Source: Limnovirga soli
GTDB lineage: Bacteria > Bacteroidota > Bacteroidia > Chitinophagales > Chitinophagaceae
NCBI RefSeq assembly: GCF_013106755.1
Contig: NZ_WHPF01000005.1
Coordinates: 1 to 64,000 of the forward strand
Reading direction: 5' to 3'
DNA length: 64,000 nt
The translations under genes were made by a program, and so were the position numbers. This document shows, piece by piece, positions 26,527 to 35,181 of this stretch (within the stretch, counting starts at the first letter, position 1; each line of letters starts with the position of its first letter). Below the pieces are notes generated by a model. It did no database searches. It saw nothing but the letters and a program-made list of their open reading frames with translations, and had not been told where the DNA came from.

Positions 26527-27924
26527 CTATCGTAATAAACCCGCCGACCACAATATGGCATAATAGGATTTTTGGTATTTAATCCTCAATTCTATCAGCT
26601 TTTGAGCAGTTTCAATCAGTTTGTTTTCCCGGGAGTTTACCATAAACAAACTACTCTCTCCATTGCTTAGTTTAAGTTCTTCCTGCCTTAATAATCCTTT
26701 CAAACCCGTATACGCATTTTTTGTGATTTCAATTTGAGCATTCACTTGAATAAACTGGTTATAGTAACTTCTAATTTTATTTTCCACTTCCCATCGCTTG
26801 GCAGCAAATGCATAATTAGTTTCCTGAATTTTTAGCTTTGCCGTTTTATAATCTCCGCGGCCTTCACGCAAAAACAACGGAAGTTTAAAATCAATACCCC
26901 ATTTATAATTATTTTCTACAAATGCGGCATTCACCCCTTTCAAAACATAGTAATCCTTATTCAGCAGATTTGCTTTAGCATTTAAAACAGGTAGCAGGCT
27001 TTGCAGTTTTAATTTACGCTCTACTTCCAGCGCATCTAACTTTAAGGTATAACTTCTTAATGCAGGGTTTTCAATAGCTGCTTTGGTAACCAGTTCATCA
27101 ATAGGTTGGGGCATAACAGCCATAGTAAATTGAAGGGTATCAGGTTTATATTCCTGCGGTACCTGATAAGGCACATCATTCTCCTGCCACAAATAATTAG
27201 ATAATTCTATGCCGGCATCATTTATTTTTTGCATGGCATCGGCCTGCAGCATTTGAAAATTAAGTACCTGTGTATAAGCTTCCAGGGTATCCATTGCAGC
27301 CCTGTCGCCATTGGCATAGGCTATTTGTACCAATCTGAAACGTGCTGTTGCTACTTGCTGGTACTGGGTATACAACATATACAACTGATAATTACCCGCC
27401 CATTGCCAGTATGCCGTATAGGCATCAAATAACAAATTATTAATTACCTGTATTTTTTCCTGATTGCTTTGACTTTGAAATATTTTGGCCTGTTGTAGTG
27501 CGGCACGCCGCTTATCCATTACCAAACCTTTTAGCAGGGGCATTTCAATCCCCAGATAACTGGTTTTACCGGTACTTAATTCCGGATTCATGTAAGCGCC
27601 CCCATTATTTTCAAGGCCGGCTTTTATATCGGCGCCAATACGGGTAGGTATTTTAAGTTCGGGATTTGTATGATAATAATAGTTCTTCCCGTCAAATGTT
27701 TTCCGGGTGGCATCCATGGCAAATGTGGGGTCGAAATTACCTCGTGATGCCATCAGTTGCGCATCTGCTTTATCTACCAATATATTGGCCTGCTTTGCCA
27801 CCGGGTGATATGATTTTACCTGTTGTATAAATGCATCAACTGAAAACAATGTGGCATTGTTTTGTTGCGCAGTAGCTGTAACAGCCAGCAGAAGAAAAAT
27901 TATTACAACTGCATTTATTTTCAT
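26527..27924 (-). CDS. TolC-family outer membrane efflux protein
   Basis: A 465-residue outer membrane channel component with a cleavable signal (MKINAVVIIFLLLAVTATAQ). The body is built of long alternating coiled-coil helices and short strands (PVAKQANILVDKADAQLMASRGNFDPTF; NPALRSYTLKLDALEVERKLKLQSLLPVLNAKANLL), the double-repeat layout of TolC/OEP. It belongs with the HlyD-type adaptor and ABC protein upstream as the outer membrane exit duct of a tripartite exporter. A divergent repeat pair separates it from the adaptor gene. Confidence 0.85.
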   Translation of the reverse strand: MKINAVVIIFLLLAVTATAQQNNATLFSVDAFIQQVKSYHPVAKQANILVDKADAQLMASRGNFDPTFAMDATRKTFDGKNYYYHTNPELKIPTRIGADIKAGLENNGGAYMNPELSTGKTSYLGIEMPLLKGLVMDKRRAALQQAKIFQSQSNQEKIQVINNLLFDAYTAYWQWAGNYQLYMLYTQYQQVATARFRLVQIAYANGDRAAMDTLEAYTQVLNFQMLQADAMQKINDAGIELSNYLWQENDVPYQVPQEYKPDTLQFTMAVMPQPIDELVTKAAIENPALRSYTLKLDALEVERKLKLQSLLPVLNAKANLLNKDYYVLKGVNAAFVENNYKWGIDFKLPLFLREGRGDYKTAKLKIQETNYAFAAKRWEVENKIRSYYNQFIQVNAQIEITKNAYTGLKGLLRQEELKLSNGESSLFMVNSRENKLIETAQKLIELRIKYQKSYYAILWSAGLLR

Positions 27925-27973
27925 TGTTTAAATTATTTTATGAGCCTGGCTTTGGTTGTAATTAAAAACATTG

Positions 27974-28104
27974 TTGCGTCGCACTCTTGTGCTGCAAACC
28001 AACAGGCAGCTTACAAAACAACAGCCAACAGCCGGGCTAAGTTATAAACGTACAAGTGTGCGACACAAGGATGCTGCTTTAGGATACTACAGACCGGCCA
28101 ATCA
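27974..28104. repeat. Repeat copies 10 (reverse) and 11 (forward), divergent pair
   Basis: Copy 10: TTGCGTCGCACTCTTGTGCTG at 27974-27994 (core only). Copy 11: ACGTACAAGTGTGCGACACA then AGGATGCTGC (28048-28077) with tail GACCGGCCAATCA (28092-28104). The pair lies inside the exporter operon, between the HlyD-like and TolC-like genes. A tail-like GCCGGGCTAAGTTATA also occurs at 28031-28046. Confidence 0.8.
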
Positions 28105-28124
28105 CCCTGTATTTAAATGTTGTA

Positions 28125-29477
28125 TTATTTTGCTTTATCCGTTTTAGTATCTGTTGCCGGCTTATAATAATCCGGCGGGAAGCCATTAATGTTACGCCAT
28201 AGTTCGTATCCAATTGGAACATCTTTTAACAACGCTATACCATTTGCGCCTCCACCCATCCGTAATTGTTTGGGCCAGGGTTTTGCATCAGGATCTTCTT
28301 TTACCAAAACCCTAAATTTACCATCCTTGTTGGTATTATTTTCTGACGCCACTACCACACCTGCAAAGGAACCATAAGAAGCAGCAGGCCATCCTGAGAA
28401 CACAATTGCCGGGAAACCATCGAATACAAAGCGCACTTTTTGCCCCGGTGTAATTAAAGGCTGATCCATTGGTGATATAAACAATTCCACCGCATATTCA
28501 AAATGATCGGGAACAATTTCTACAATCATATCACCTTCTTTCAACACTTCGCCAATACCTGCTTTTTTGGCGGCTACAATTTGCCCGCTTTGTGGGGCAA
28601 GCACATAATATTGCTTATTGCGTATATCGTAATTGGCATATATATTTTGCAGTTTAGAAATATCGGCTGCTGTAGATGCGGCATTGGAAATAGAACTAAA
28701 CCTATCACCTTCGGCTTTGGATATTTTATCGGTATACTCTTGTTCTGCACTGTTTTTTTCTATACGCAGGTTGATAAGCTCCTGCTTTGATTGCAATAAT
28801 TTATTTTCGGTACCTAACTTTTTAGCCAGTGTATTTTGATAAGTTACTTTTCTTCTTTCAAAATCTACCAATGAAATTACACCACTATCCAGCATTTGCT
28901 TTGCCGCATCTATCTGGCGTTGGGTAACGGAAAGTTCGTTTAATACTGCACCCAAATCCATACTATCGGTTTGCACTTTTAATGCCTGTTGCTTTAATTT
29001 AATATCCAATTGGTTTAGCTTCAATTGCAGGCCCTGTGTTAATGCCTGCACCTGCACTTCTGCAGTAGCGGCCTTATTATTATACCCATCTGCTGATGCT
29101 GTTTTAGCATCTATTTGCTGTTTGGTTCTGTTTAGCAATTCGGGGTCCATATAATCTACTTTTACCTCGCCCAATTGCAGAATGGTATCGCCGGCTTTTA
29201 CATAATCGCCTTCCTTAACATACCAGTTCAACACTTTACCGGCAATAATATTATTTACTTCCTGAGGCCTTTGTTCGGGTCTTAAAGTAGTTACAGTACC
29301 CTTAGCACGGATATTTTGTGTCCAGGGTAAAAACAAGATGATCAGTATGATAAGCAATATGCCAAACATCCATTTTTTTACGGTTGTTTTTTTATGGATG
29401 GCATAGATGTTATTGAAGGACTGGTATAGTGAATGCTCCTCTTTACCAGCTATTTCGTTGTGCAAAAAAGTATTCAT
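28125..29477 (-). CDS. HlyD-family membrane fusion (adaptor) protein
   Basis: A 450-residue periplasmic adaptor: a short cytoplasmic N-terminus, one TM helix (KWMFGILLIILIILFLPW, about 35-52), a lipoyl-like half motif (AGKVLNWYVKEGDYVKAGDTILQLGEV), a long coiled-coil hairpin rich in Gln/Lys/Leu (about 115-270), the second lipoyl half (YYVLAPQSGQIVAAKKAGIGEVLKEGDMIVEIVPD) and a beta-barrel domain. It bridges the inner membrane ABC protein and the TolC-like channel. The start codon overlaps the ABC gene's stop (TGATG), so both are translated together. Confidence 0.9.
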   Translation of the reverse strand: MNTFLHNEIAGKEEHSLYQSFNNIYAIHKKTTVKKWMFGILLIILIILFLPWTQNIRAKGTVTTLRPEQRPQEVNNIIAGKVLNWYVKEGDYVKAGDTILQLGEVKVDYMDPELLNRTKQQIDAKTASADGYNNKAATAEVQVQALTQGLQLKLNQLDIKLKQQALKVQTDSMDLGAVLNELSVTQRQIDAAKQMLDSGVISLVDFERRKVTYQNTLAKKLGTENKLLQSKQELINLRIEKNSAEQEYTDKISKAEGDRFSSISNAASTAADISKLQNIYANYDIRNKQYYVLAPQSGQIVAAKKAGIGEVLKEGDMIVEIVPDHFEYAVELFISPMDQPLITPGQKVRFVFDGFPAIVFSGWPAASYGSFAGVVVASENNTNKDGKFRVLVKEDPDAKPWPKQLRMGGGANGIALLKDVPIGYELWRNINGFPPDYYKPATDTKTDKAK

Positions 29478-31186
29478 CAGTCAATTTTTTGTGTTTGAAT
29501 GTCTTGCCAGTTACCAGATGCTGTTACAGTGCCATCCTGTAACCAGTACACATTATCGCAGGCACCGGCAATAACAGGATTTGAAGTGGCAATGATAATC
29601 GTGGCATCAATATCGTTCTTTATAAAGTCAAGTATTTGTTTTGCATAGGTTGCATCAATATCGTGGATAGGTTCTTCCAGTAACAGCAAACGGTGCCGCC
29701 CCAATAATGCACGCATCAGTAAAATGGTTTGTATTACTTTTTTGGGCAAACGCTTACCTGTTGGATCGAGAATCGTATCATACCCATCATGTTGATGTTG
29801 AACAAACTGCGATAACCCTGTGATGGCTGATAAAGCGGCTACTTCTTCCAGGCTGATGTTTGTATTTCCCATGGTTAGGTTATCTAACAGGCTGGCTTTA
29901 AAAATATCCTGTGCATTTAATAAGATACCCGTTTGTGAACGAAGTGAGTGAAGGTTATAATTTCCTACAGGCACCTCATCAATTAAAACATTACCGGTAA
30001 ATTCTTTAAAAGCACCTGTAAGCAGGCGTAATACAGTAGATTTTCCTGCACCTGATTTGCCCATTATGGCAATATGTTGCCCCGGCTTTATATCAATAGA
30101 AAGGTTATTTAGTACACTATTACCATCCGGATATTGAAAATGAACATTATTAAAATTGATTGCTACTCCCTGAGTTTTAAGAGGCAATGATAAACTACCT
30201 TCTGTTTCGGTTTCGCTTTCGGTTATTTTGCCCAGTTTCTCTAAGGCAGTAAGTACATCGTATACCTTATCAAGACTTACGATAAATTTTTCTACAGCTG
30301 CTATTATGCTTAGAATTACAATTTCCGCCGCTACAAACTGGCCAATATTTAATTGCTGATCTACCAATAAAACAGCACCTACTATAAGCATTGCTGCGGT
30401 GATGATTACTTTAAATGCAATCAGGCTCCAGTATTGTTTAAGCAAAACCTTAAAATGGGCTGTATGTGCATGGAGGTAGCCCATGGTTAGTTTATCGGTT
30501 TCTTTTAAATGCAGCGAGGTACCTTTTGAATATTTAAAAGTTTTTATGGTACGGGCAATTTCTTCCAACCAGGCCGCTACCTTATATTTATAATCGCTGG
30601 CTTTAAGATTAGTTTCCATACCCTTGATAGAGGTGAACCGTAAAATAAGCAGCAGCACCAGAAACAAAACCAAACCAAAAACAATAAATACCGGATGATA
30701 GAAGGACAATAATATTAGCCCGAATATCAGTTGTATGGTTGCTGCCGGAATATCAATTAATAATTTTGAGATGCCTTTTTGCAGAGACATGGTATCAAAA
30801 AACCGATTGATAAGTTCGGGCAGGTAGTAGTTATCCAGTTTTTGAATATTCATTTTCGGCAGGCGATCTGTTATTTCAAATGAATACCGCACAAATATTT
30901 TCTGTTCTACCTTCTCTGTAAGCTGCATTTGTTTTATTTGCAAAAAGCCACTAAAAAAAACACCTGCCACTACCAGTGATATGAGTATGATGATTGAGGT
31001 AGAAACCGAACCAGCCAATACAAAACCTATAATGGTTTGTATACCCAATGGTACAGAAAGTTGTACTAAGCCACTAAATATTGCAAATGCATAAATTGCG
31101 TAAATATCCTTTCTGTCGAGCACCAGTAACCTGTATAATTTTGACAGTGCAGCGACTAAAGACTGTTTGCCAGACACAGTTGCCAT
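29477..31186 (-). CDS. ABC exporter half-transporter with degenerate nucleotide-binding motifs
   Basis: A 569-residue fusion of an ABC exporter membrane domain (six hydrophobic helices, residues about 25-300) and an ATPase domain. Walker A is intact (GKSGAGKST, 376-384). Three other hallmarks are not: the LSGGQ signature position reads KRLPKKVIQ (478-486), Walker B ends LLLLEEP (Glu504-Glu505 instead of Asp-Glu), and the switch histidine region reads IATSNP (Ser535). No C39 peptidase domain is present. It is the first gene of the ABC-HlyD-TolC operon. Export of a peptide, protein or lipid is likely; the substrate is unknown. Reduced or altered ATP hydrolysis is inferred. Confidence 0.85.
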   Translation of the reverse strand: MATVSGKQSLVAALSKLYRLLVLDRKDIYAIYAFAIFSGLVQLSVPLGIQTIIGFVLAGSVSTSIIILISLVVAGVFFSGFLQIKQMQLTEKVEQKIFVRYSFEITDRLPKMNIQKLDNYYLPELINRFFDTMSLQKGISKLLIDIPAATIQLIFGLILLSFYHPVFIVFGLVLFLVLLLILRFTSIKGMETNLKASDYKYKVAAWLEEIARTIKTFKYSKGTSLHLKETDKLTMGYLHAHTAHFKVLLKQYWSLIAFKVIITAAMLIVGAVLLVDQQLNIGQFVAAEIVILSIIAAVEKFIVSLDKVYDVLTALEKLGKITESETETEGSLSLPLKTQGVAINFNNVHFQYPDGNSVLNNLSIDIKPGQHIAIMGKSGAGKSTVLRLLTGAFKEFTGNVLIDEVPVGNYNLHSLRSQTGILLNAQDIFKASLLDNLTMGNTNISLEEVAALSAITGLSQFVQHQHDGYDTILDPTGKRLPKKVIQTILLMRALLGRHRLLLLEEPIHDIDATYAKQILDFIKNDIDATIIIATSNPVIAGACDNVYWLQDGTVTASGNWQDIQTQKID

Positions 31187-31239
31187 AATTGTATTTTATA
31201 AGATTTTTATTGAGTAATTTTTTTTACTGCTTTTATATT

Positions 31240-31302
31240 GCTGCATAGGATTACAACTGTACAAGTGAGTGACACAACGATGTGTAATTACTGTACATAA
31301 GT
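31240..31302 (+). repeat. Interspersed repeat copy 12 (variant, forward, single)
   Basis: The head GCTGCATAGGATTAC (31240-31254) is clear. The core is diverged (GTACAAGTGAGTGACACAAC), and the tail ACTGTACATAAG is weak. It lies between the carbonic anhydrase and ABC genes. Confidence 0.75.
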
Positions 31303-31336
31303 CTGTAACAAAAAAGCAATAGTTGATTACATGAAT

Positions 31337-31969
31337 TTAAAGGTCATCAAATTCGTATAAATCATCAATATGTGTGGCTGGGTCCATTTCAAAAACGGGT
31401 TTTATAAGTCCATCTTTTAAACCATATACCCAGCCATGTAAATGAGGTGCATTGTTTTGTATCCAGCTTTTTTGAATGATAGAAGTTTTGGCAAGGTTCA
31501 TTACCTGTTCCCTTACATTTAATTCTACCAGGCGATCTGTACGCTGTTCTTCATCTCCTATGCTATCTATTTCGTCTCTATGAAAACGATATACATCTTT
31601 TATATTGCGTAGCCATTTATTGATGATGCCAAAATTATGTTTTGTCATAGATGCTTTTATACCCCCACAACCATAATGGCCGCATACAATTACATGCTTT
31701 ACTTTTAAATGCACTACTGCATATTCCAGTACACTTAACATATTTAAATCTGTATGTACAACCATATTGGCAATATTGCGGTGTACAAAAATTTCACCTG
31801 GCTGTGTACCGGTAATTTCATTCGCAGGCACGCGGCTATCGCTGCATCCTATCCATAAAAATTCAGGTGTTTGCAGGTGCGCCAAACGGTTAAAATAATC
31901 GGGATCATCTTCTACCATTTCTTTAGCCCAGCCTTTATTTTCCAATAGTAATTTTTCGTACGAGGTCAT
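31337..31969 (-). CDS. Beta-carbonic anhydrase
   Basis: Interconverts CO2 and bicarbonate. 210 residues with the complete beta-class zinc site: [12 protein letters not shown] supplies Cys42 and the Asp44-Arg46 dyad, and [11 protein letters not shown] supplies His98 and Cys101. It has no signal peptide, so it is cytosolic. It lies 50 nt downstream of the SulP transporter gene on the same strand. That pairing is common and suggests joint handling of bicarbonate: uptake or exchange by SulP, hydration balance by the anhydrase. Confidence 0.95.
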   Translation of the reverse strand: MTSYEKLLLENKGWAKEMVEDDPDYFNRLAHLQTPEFLWIGCSDSRVPANEITGTQPGEIFVHRNIANMVVHTDLNMLSVLEYAVVHLKVKHVIVCGHYGCGGIKASMTKHNFGIINKWLRNIKDVYRFHRDEIDSIGDEEQRTDRLVELNVREQVMNLAKTSIIQKSWIQNNAPHLHGWVYGLKDGLIKPVFEMDPATHIDDLYEFDDL

Positions 31970-32019
31970 ACTAAATAATTTAAATGGTTATGTGTTGAAT
32001 ACCCTTTTTCTACATTTAC

Positions 32020-33576
32020 TTATATGCCAGTTACAGGCATATTTACCAGCTGATGGTCTTTTTTTATAGCGCTTTTCTTTATTTCTACCACAATATTTTT
32101 AAGCGAGGCATGTTTTTGAAACTCATTAATAACCTCAATTACATCCTTATCAATAAAATCTGAACGTGAAATATCAATCAGCACATACGCATTAGCAGGT
32201 ACTTTTTCCAGTTTTGCTTTTAGTATAGGCTTGTTTAAAAAAGATACATCTTTTCTAAGCCTGAATAAATATTTATTCTCATCGTGCACTACTAGTAATG
32301 CTGTTTTAAAGTTACTCCGTAAAACGAAGTATAAGGCAACCACAATTCCTATAATAATACCAATAAGCAAATCTGTGAAAATGATAGCTATAACGGTTAC
32401 GATAAAGGGTATAAACTGATCGAGCCCTTTTTTATAAAACTCCTTAAAGATAGATGGCTTTGCCAATTTATAACCAGTATAAATTAATATACCAGCCAGT
32501 GCAGAAAGTGGTATTAGGTGTAATAAAGATGGTATAAAAGCCACAGATAACAATAACAATATACCATGGCTTATTGCCGAAAGCTTTGTTTTAGCGCCCG
32601 ACTGAATATTGGCCGATGTTCTTACTACAACCGAAGTAACAGGTAAACCGCCCAATAAACCAGAAACAATATTACCCATACCCTGGGCTTTTAATTCCCT
32701 GTTGGTGGGTGTTACTCGTTTATATGGATCCAGGTTATCGGCAGCTTCAATATTCAATAAGGTTTCTAAACTGGCTACTATGGCAAGGGTAATGGCTGCC
32801 ACCCATGTTTCAGAGGCACTGATAAAACTCCAGTCTGGCATGGTAAAAAACGTGAAAAATTCCTGCATGCTACCGGCTACCGGCAGGTTAACCATCTGAT
32901 CGTGTTGTAATGAATAAGATGACCCAGCAAACAGCTGATTGATGCCAATACCCGCCAACACTACTACCAATGGTGCCGGTACCAACTGAAATATTTTACC
33001 TTTATGCACCAGTACCTTATCCCACAAAACCTGAATAGCTATTGATACCAACCCGATACCTAAAGCAAGAGTGGTTATTTTGTTGAATGTGTAAAATATT
33101 TCGCTAAAAGTATTTTTATCATCTGTTTGAAAAAATTCATAATCACCTTCATAATCAGCATCATAGCCGGCCAAATGTGGTATTTGTTTTAAAATAAGAA
33201 TAATGCCAATGGCAGTAAGCATACCTTTAATAGCGCTTGTGGGTACATAATCGCCCAATACCCCGGCTTTAATAAAGCCTAAAATAACCTGTATTATACC
33301 AGCTACCACAACAGATAATAAAAAAGCTTCGTAACTGGGCACTTTAGCAATGGCAGTAGCTACAATGGCTGTTAAACCTGCCGCCGGCCCACTTACACTT
33401 AGCTGCGAACCACTAAACGCACCTACCACAATACCACCGGCTATGCCTGCAATAATACCTGAAAACAAAGGAGCTCCTACACCCAAAGCTATACCCAAAC
33501 AAAGCGGCAAAGCCACTAAAAAAACCACTACCGATGCTGATAAATCAGCACCTGCGTACTTAAATATATTTTTCAT
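32020..33576 (-). CDS. SulP (SLC26-like) anion transporter with C-terminal STAS-like domain
   Basis: A 518-residue inner membrane protein. The N-terminal SulP signature region is FLVALPLCLGIALGVGAPLFSGIIAGIAGG and SGSQLSVSGPAAGLTAIV (the anion-site helices). About 11-12 TM helices follow to residue 420, including the inverted-repeat stretch GGLPVTSVVVRTSANIQSGAKTKLS. The last 90 residues form a STAS-like fold (AYVLIDISRSDFIDKDVIEVINEF). Given the adjacent beta-carbonic anhydrase, bicarbonate is the more likely substrate than sulfate, as in BicA-type systems; this is inference from context. Confidence 0.9.
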   Translation of the reverse strand: MKNIFKYAGADLSASVVVFLVALPLCLGIALGVGAPLFSGIIAGIAGGIVVGAFSGSQLSVSGPAAGLTAIVATAIAKVPSYEAFLLSVVVAGIIQVILGFIKAGVLGDYVPTSAIKGMLTAIGIILILKQIPHLAGYDADYEGDYEFFQTDDKNTFSEIFYTFNKITTLALGIGLVSIAIQVLWDKVLVHKGKIFQLVPAPLVVVLAGIGINQLFAGSSYSLQHDQMVNLPVAGSMQEFFTFFTMPDWSFISASETWVAAITLAIVASLETLLNIEAADNLDPYKRVTPTNRELKAQGMGNIVSGLLGGLPVTSVVVRTSANIQSGAKTKLSAISHGILLLLSVAFIPSLLHLIPLSALAGILIYTGYKLAKPSIFKEFYKKGLDQFIPFIVTVIAIIFTDLLIGIIIGIVVALYFVLRSNFKTALLVVHDENKYLFRLRKDVSFLNKPILKAKLEKVPANAYVLIDISRSDFIDKDVIEVINEFQKHASLKNIVVEIKKSAIKKDHQLVNMPVTGI

Positions 33577-33636
33577 TTGATTGTTTTAACACGAATACAC
33601 AAAAAACCAGATCCAAAAAAGGGCTCAACAATTGCT

Positions 33637-33939
33637 TTAGGCAATTGCATTTGGAGGGGGTGTATGAATCTCGGCTGTATGATTATTGGGGATAACAGCA
33701 GCATAGTGCAGATATGCACTTGCATTTTGACAATTTGCATTGATTGCCGGAGCACAAAAAGTAAGCATAAACTCGCTATCGGTACATTTTAATTTAACCT
33801 CTTTAAGCGAAATAAGGTCATGCGATAATTCTTCATTTATCTGGTTACTGAATAACAATGCACCCATTTGCCGTACAGGTAAAATCTGTATGCATAATGT
33901 AAGCAGTAGAATGCAGGTTATAATTTTTCTCAATAACAT
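33637..33939 (-). CDS. Small secreted protein, function unknown
   Basis: A 100-residue protein with a signal peptide (LLRKIITCILLLTLCIQILP). The mature part holds two cysteines (CTDSEFMLTFC...C) and ends in NNHTAEIHTPPPNAIA. Short secreted proteins closing with a His-rich stretch and a TPPPN-like end recur in Bacteroidota genomes next to transporters; I know no function for them. It is 60 nt upstream of the SulP gene on the same strand, so it may be the first cistron of the SulP/carbonic anhydrase unit. A CAATTGC/GCAATTG inverted repeat overlaps its 3' end. Confidence 0.5.
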   Translation of the reverse strand: MLLRKIITCILLLTLCIQILPVRQMGALLFSNQINEELSHDLISLKEVKLKCTDSEFMLTFCAPAINANCQNASAYLHYAAVIPNNHTAEIHTPPPNAIA

Positions 33940-34035
33940 CGTTGCAAAGAAAATGTGTAAGCCTTATAACACAAAGCTTTTCAAAAAGTTTAACAGAAAG
34001 ATTTTTTCATGGGCGCAGTTTAAAACAACCATTAT

Positions 34036-34105
34036 GTTACCAGCTAACTGTTTCATGGCAGCGCCGCTTGCTACGCTCAGTTCGGGGTTCCGGTTGTATG
34101 GCAGC
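34036..34105 (-). repeat. Interspersed repeat copy 13 (B-type, reverse, single, diverged)
   Basis: The reverse complement reads GCTGCCATACAACCGGAACC then CCGAACTGAGCGTAGCAAGC (34066-34105). This is a diverged form of the B head plus GAGCGTGGCAAG core; tail-like GTTACCAGC is near 34036. It fills the gap between the small secreted protein and fabG. Confidence 0.65.
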
Positions 34106-34152
34106 AAATTACAGGTAGCAAAAGGCTTCATACGTCCTTGGTTTACAGGCAT

Positions 34153-34183
34153 AAAAAAAGCGCAGCCAGATATAGCTGCACTT
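34153..34183 (-). terminator. Rho-independent terminator of fabG
   Basis: AAG-C-GCAGC (34158-34166) pairs with GCTGC-A-CTT (34175-34183), with one mismatch. On the minus strand it is followed by seven U residues (34153-34159), about 20 nt past the fabG stop. Confidence 0.75.
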
Positions 34184-34203
34184 ATTTATATTAGTTTTTA
34201 GTA

Positions 34204-34959
34204 TTATACATTTAATCCGCCACAAACACTTAATACCTGCCCGGTTACATAAGAACTCATTTCACTGGCCAGGAACAATGTAGCATTGGCTACCTCTTCA
34301 GATGCGCCAAAACGCCCTAAAGGTATACGCTTTAAATAGCTGTCGCCTGCTTCGCCTTCTGTTAGGTAACTTGTCATATCGGTTTCTACAAACCCAGGGG
34401 CAATGGCATTGCAACGAATATTTCTGCTGCCCAGTTCATGCGCTACCGATTTGGTAAAGCCAATTATACCTGCTTTACTGGCTGCGTAACTACTTTGACC
34501 TGCATTGCCACGCATACCAATCATAGAGCTCATATTAACAATGCTGCCCGATTTTGCTTTCATCATAGGGCGCATTACCAATTTGGTCATGTTAAAAACG
34601 CTTTTCAGGTTTATATCCATTACATCATCCCATTGTTCGGGTGTAATGCGCAGCAATAAATTATCTTTACTAATGCCTGCATTATTAACACAAATATCAA
34701 TTTTACCAAACTCTTTCAACACGTCGTTTACAAAAGTTTCGCAGGCTGCATAATCACCGGCATTGCTTTTATAGGCTTTTGCTTTAACACCCAATGCTAC
34801 CAATTGTGCTTCAAGTGCAGCTGCTTTTTCGGCACTGCTATCACTTACATATGTAAAAGCCACATCGGCTCCCTGCTCAGCAAATTTGATAGCTATTGCA
34901 GCACCAATGCCACGTGCAGCACCTGTAACGATGGCCACTTTTCCTTCTAGTAGTTTCAT
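34204..34959 (-). CDS. fabG: 3-oxoacyl-ACP reductase FabG (short-chain dehydrogenase)
   Basis: NADPH-dependent reduction of 3-oxoacyl-ACP in fatty acid elongation. The start is the ATG at 34959 (MKLLEGKVAIVTGAARGIG), giving 251 aa. A longer in-frame extension upstream runs through a repeat copy and is not protein-like. SDR features are TGAARGIG (cofactor), CVNNAGIS, the catalytic Ser in VNMSSMIGMRGNAGQSSYAASKAG with the YxxxK pair, and the C-terminal GQVLSVCGGLNV typical of FabG. Monocistronic with its own terminator; other SDR functions are possible but the fit to FabG is good. Confidence 0.9.
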   Translation of the reverse strand: MKLLEGKVAIVTGAARGIGAAIAIKFAEQGADVAFTYVSDSSAEKAAALEAQLVALGVKAKAYKSNAGDYAACETFVNDVLKEFGKIDICVNNAGISKDNLLLRITPEQWDDVMDINLKSVFNMTKLVMRPMMKAKSGSIVNMSSMIGMRGNAGQSSYAASKAGIIGFTKSVAHELGSRNIRCNAIAPGFVETDMTSYLTEGEAGDSYLKRIPLGRFGASEEVANATLFLASEMSSYVTGQVLSVCGGLNV

Positions 34960-35052
34960 GTTTTGTTGTTTTGCGTGTGGGCAAATGTAATAATTCTTTG
35001 TAAAAAGCTTTCCCTTAAGGGCATTTGGTTTGTTGGCCTGCCATAATATTCT

Positions 35053-35126
35053 GCTGCATAGTATTACCAGCCGTACAAGTGTGCGACGCAAGTAAAGCCC
35101 CATTTGCAGGTTTTTGCCGGGCCAAA
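35053..35126 (+). repeat. Interspersed repeat copy 14 (A-type, forward, single, near-complete)
   Basis: A clean full-length example: head GCTGCATAGTATTAC (35053-35067), core GTACAAGTGTGCGACGCAAG then TAAAGC, tail TTGCCGGGCCAAA (35114-35126). It overlaps the U-tract side of the mqnC terminator. Confidence 0.9.
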
Positions 35127-35159
35127 AAAAGCCATCAGCAACAGGTACCAATGGCTTTT
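35124..35159 (-). terminator. Rho-independent terminator of mqnC
   Basis: AAAAGCCAT (35127-35135) and ATGGCTTTT (35151-35159) are exact complements. The minus-strand transcript continues into a seven-U run that merges with the tail of the neighbouring repeat copy. It is 22 nt past the mqnC stop. Confidence 0.75.
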
Positions 35160-35181
35160 AATGCAGCTAATGTATTGCGGC

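Noticed and set aside
34960-35151. 64-residue N-terminal extension of FabG
   Set aside because: The extension is read through a repeat copy; the family start is MKLLEGKVAIVTG at 34959.
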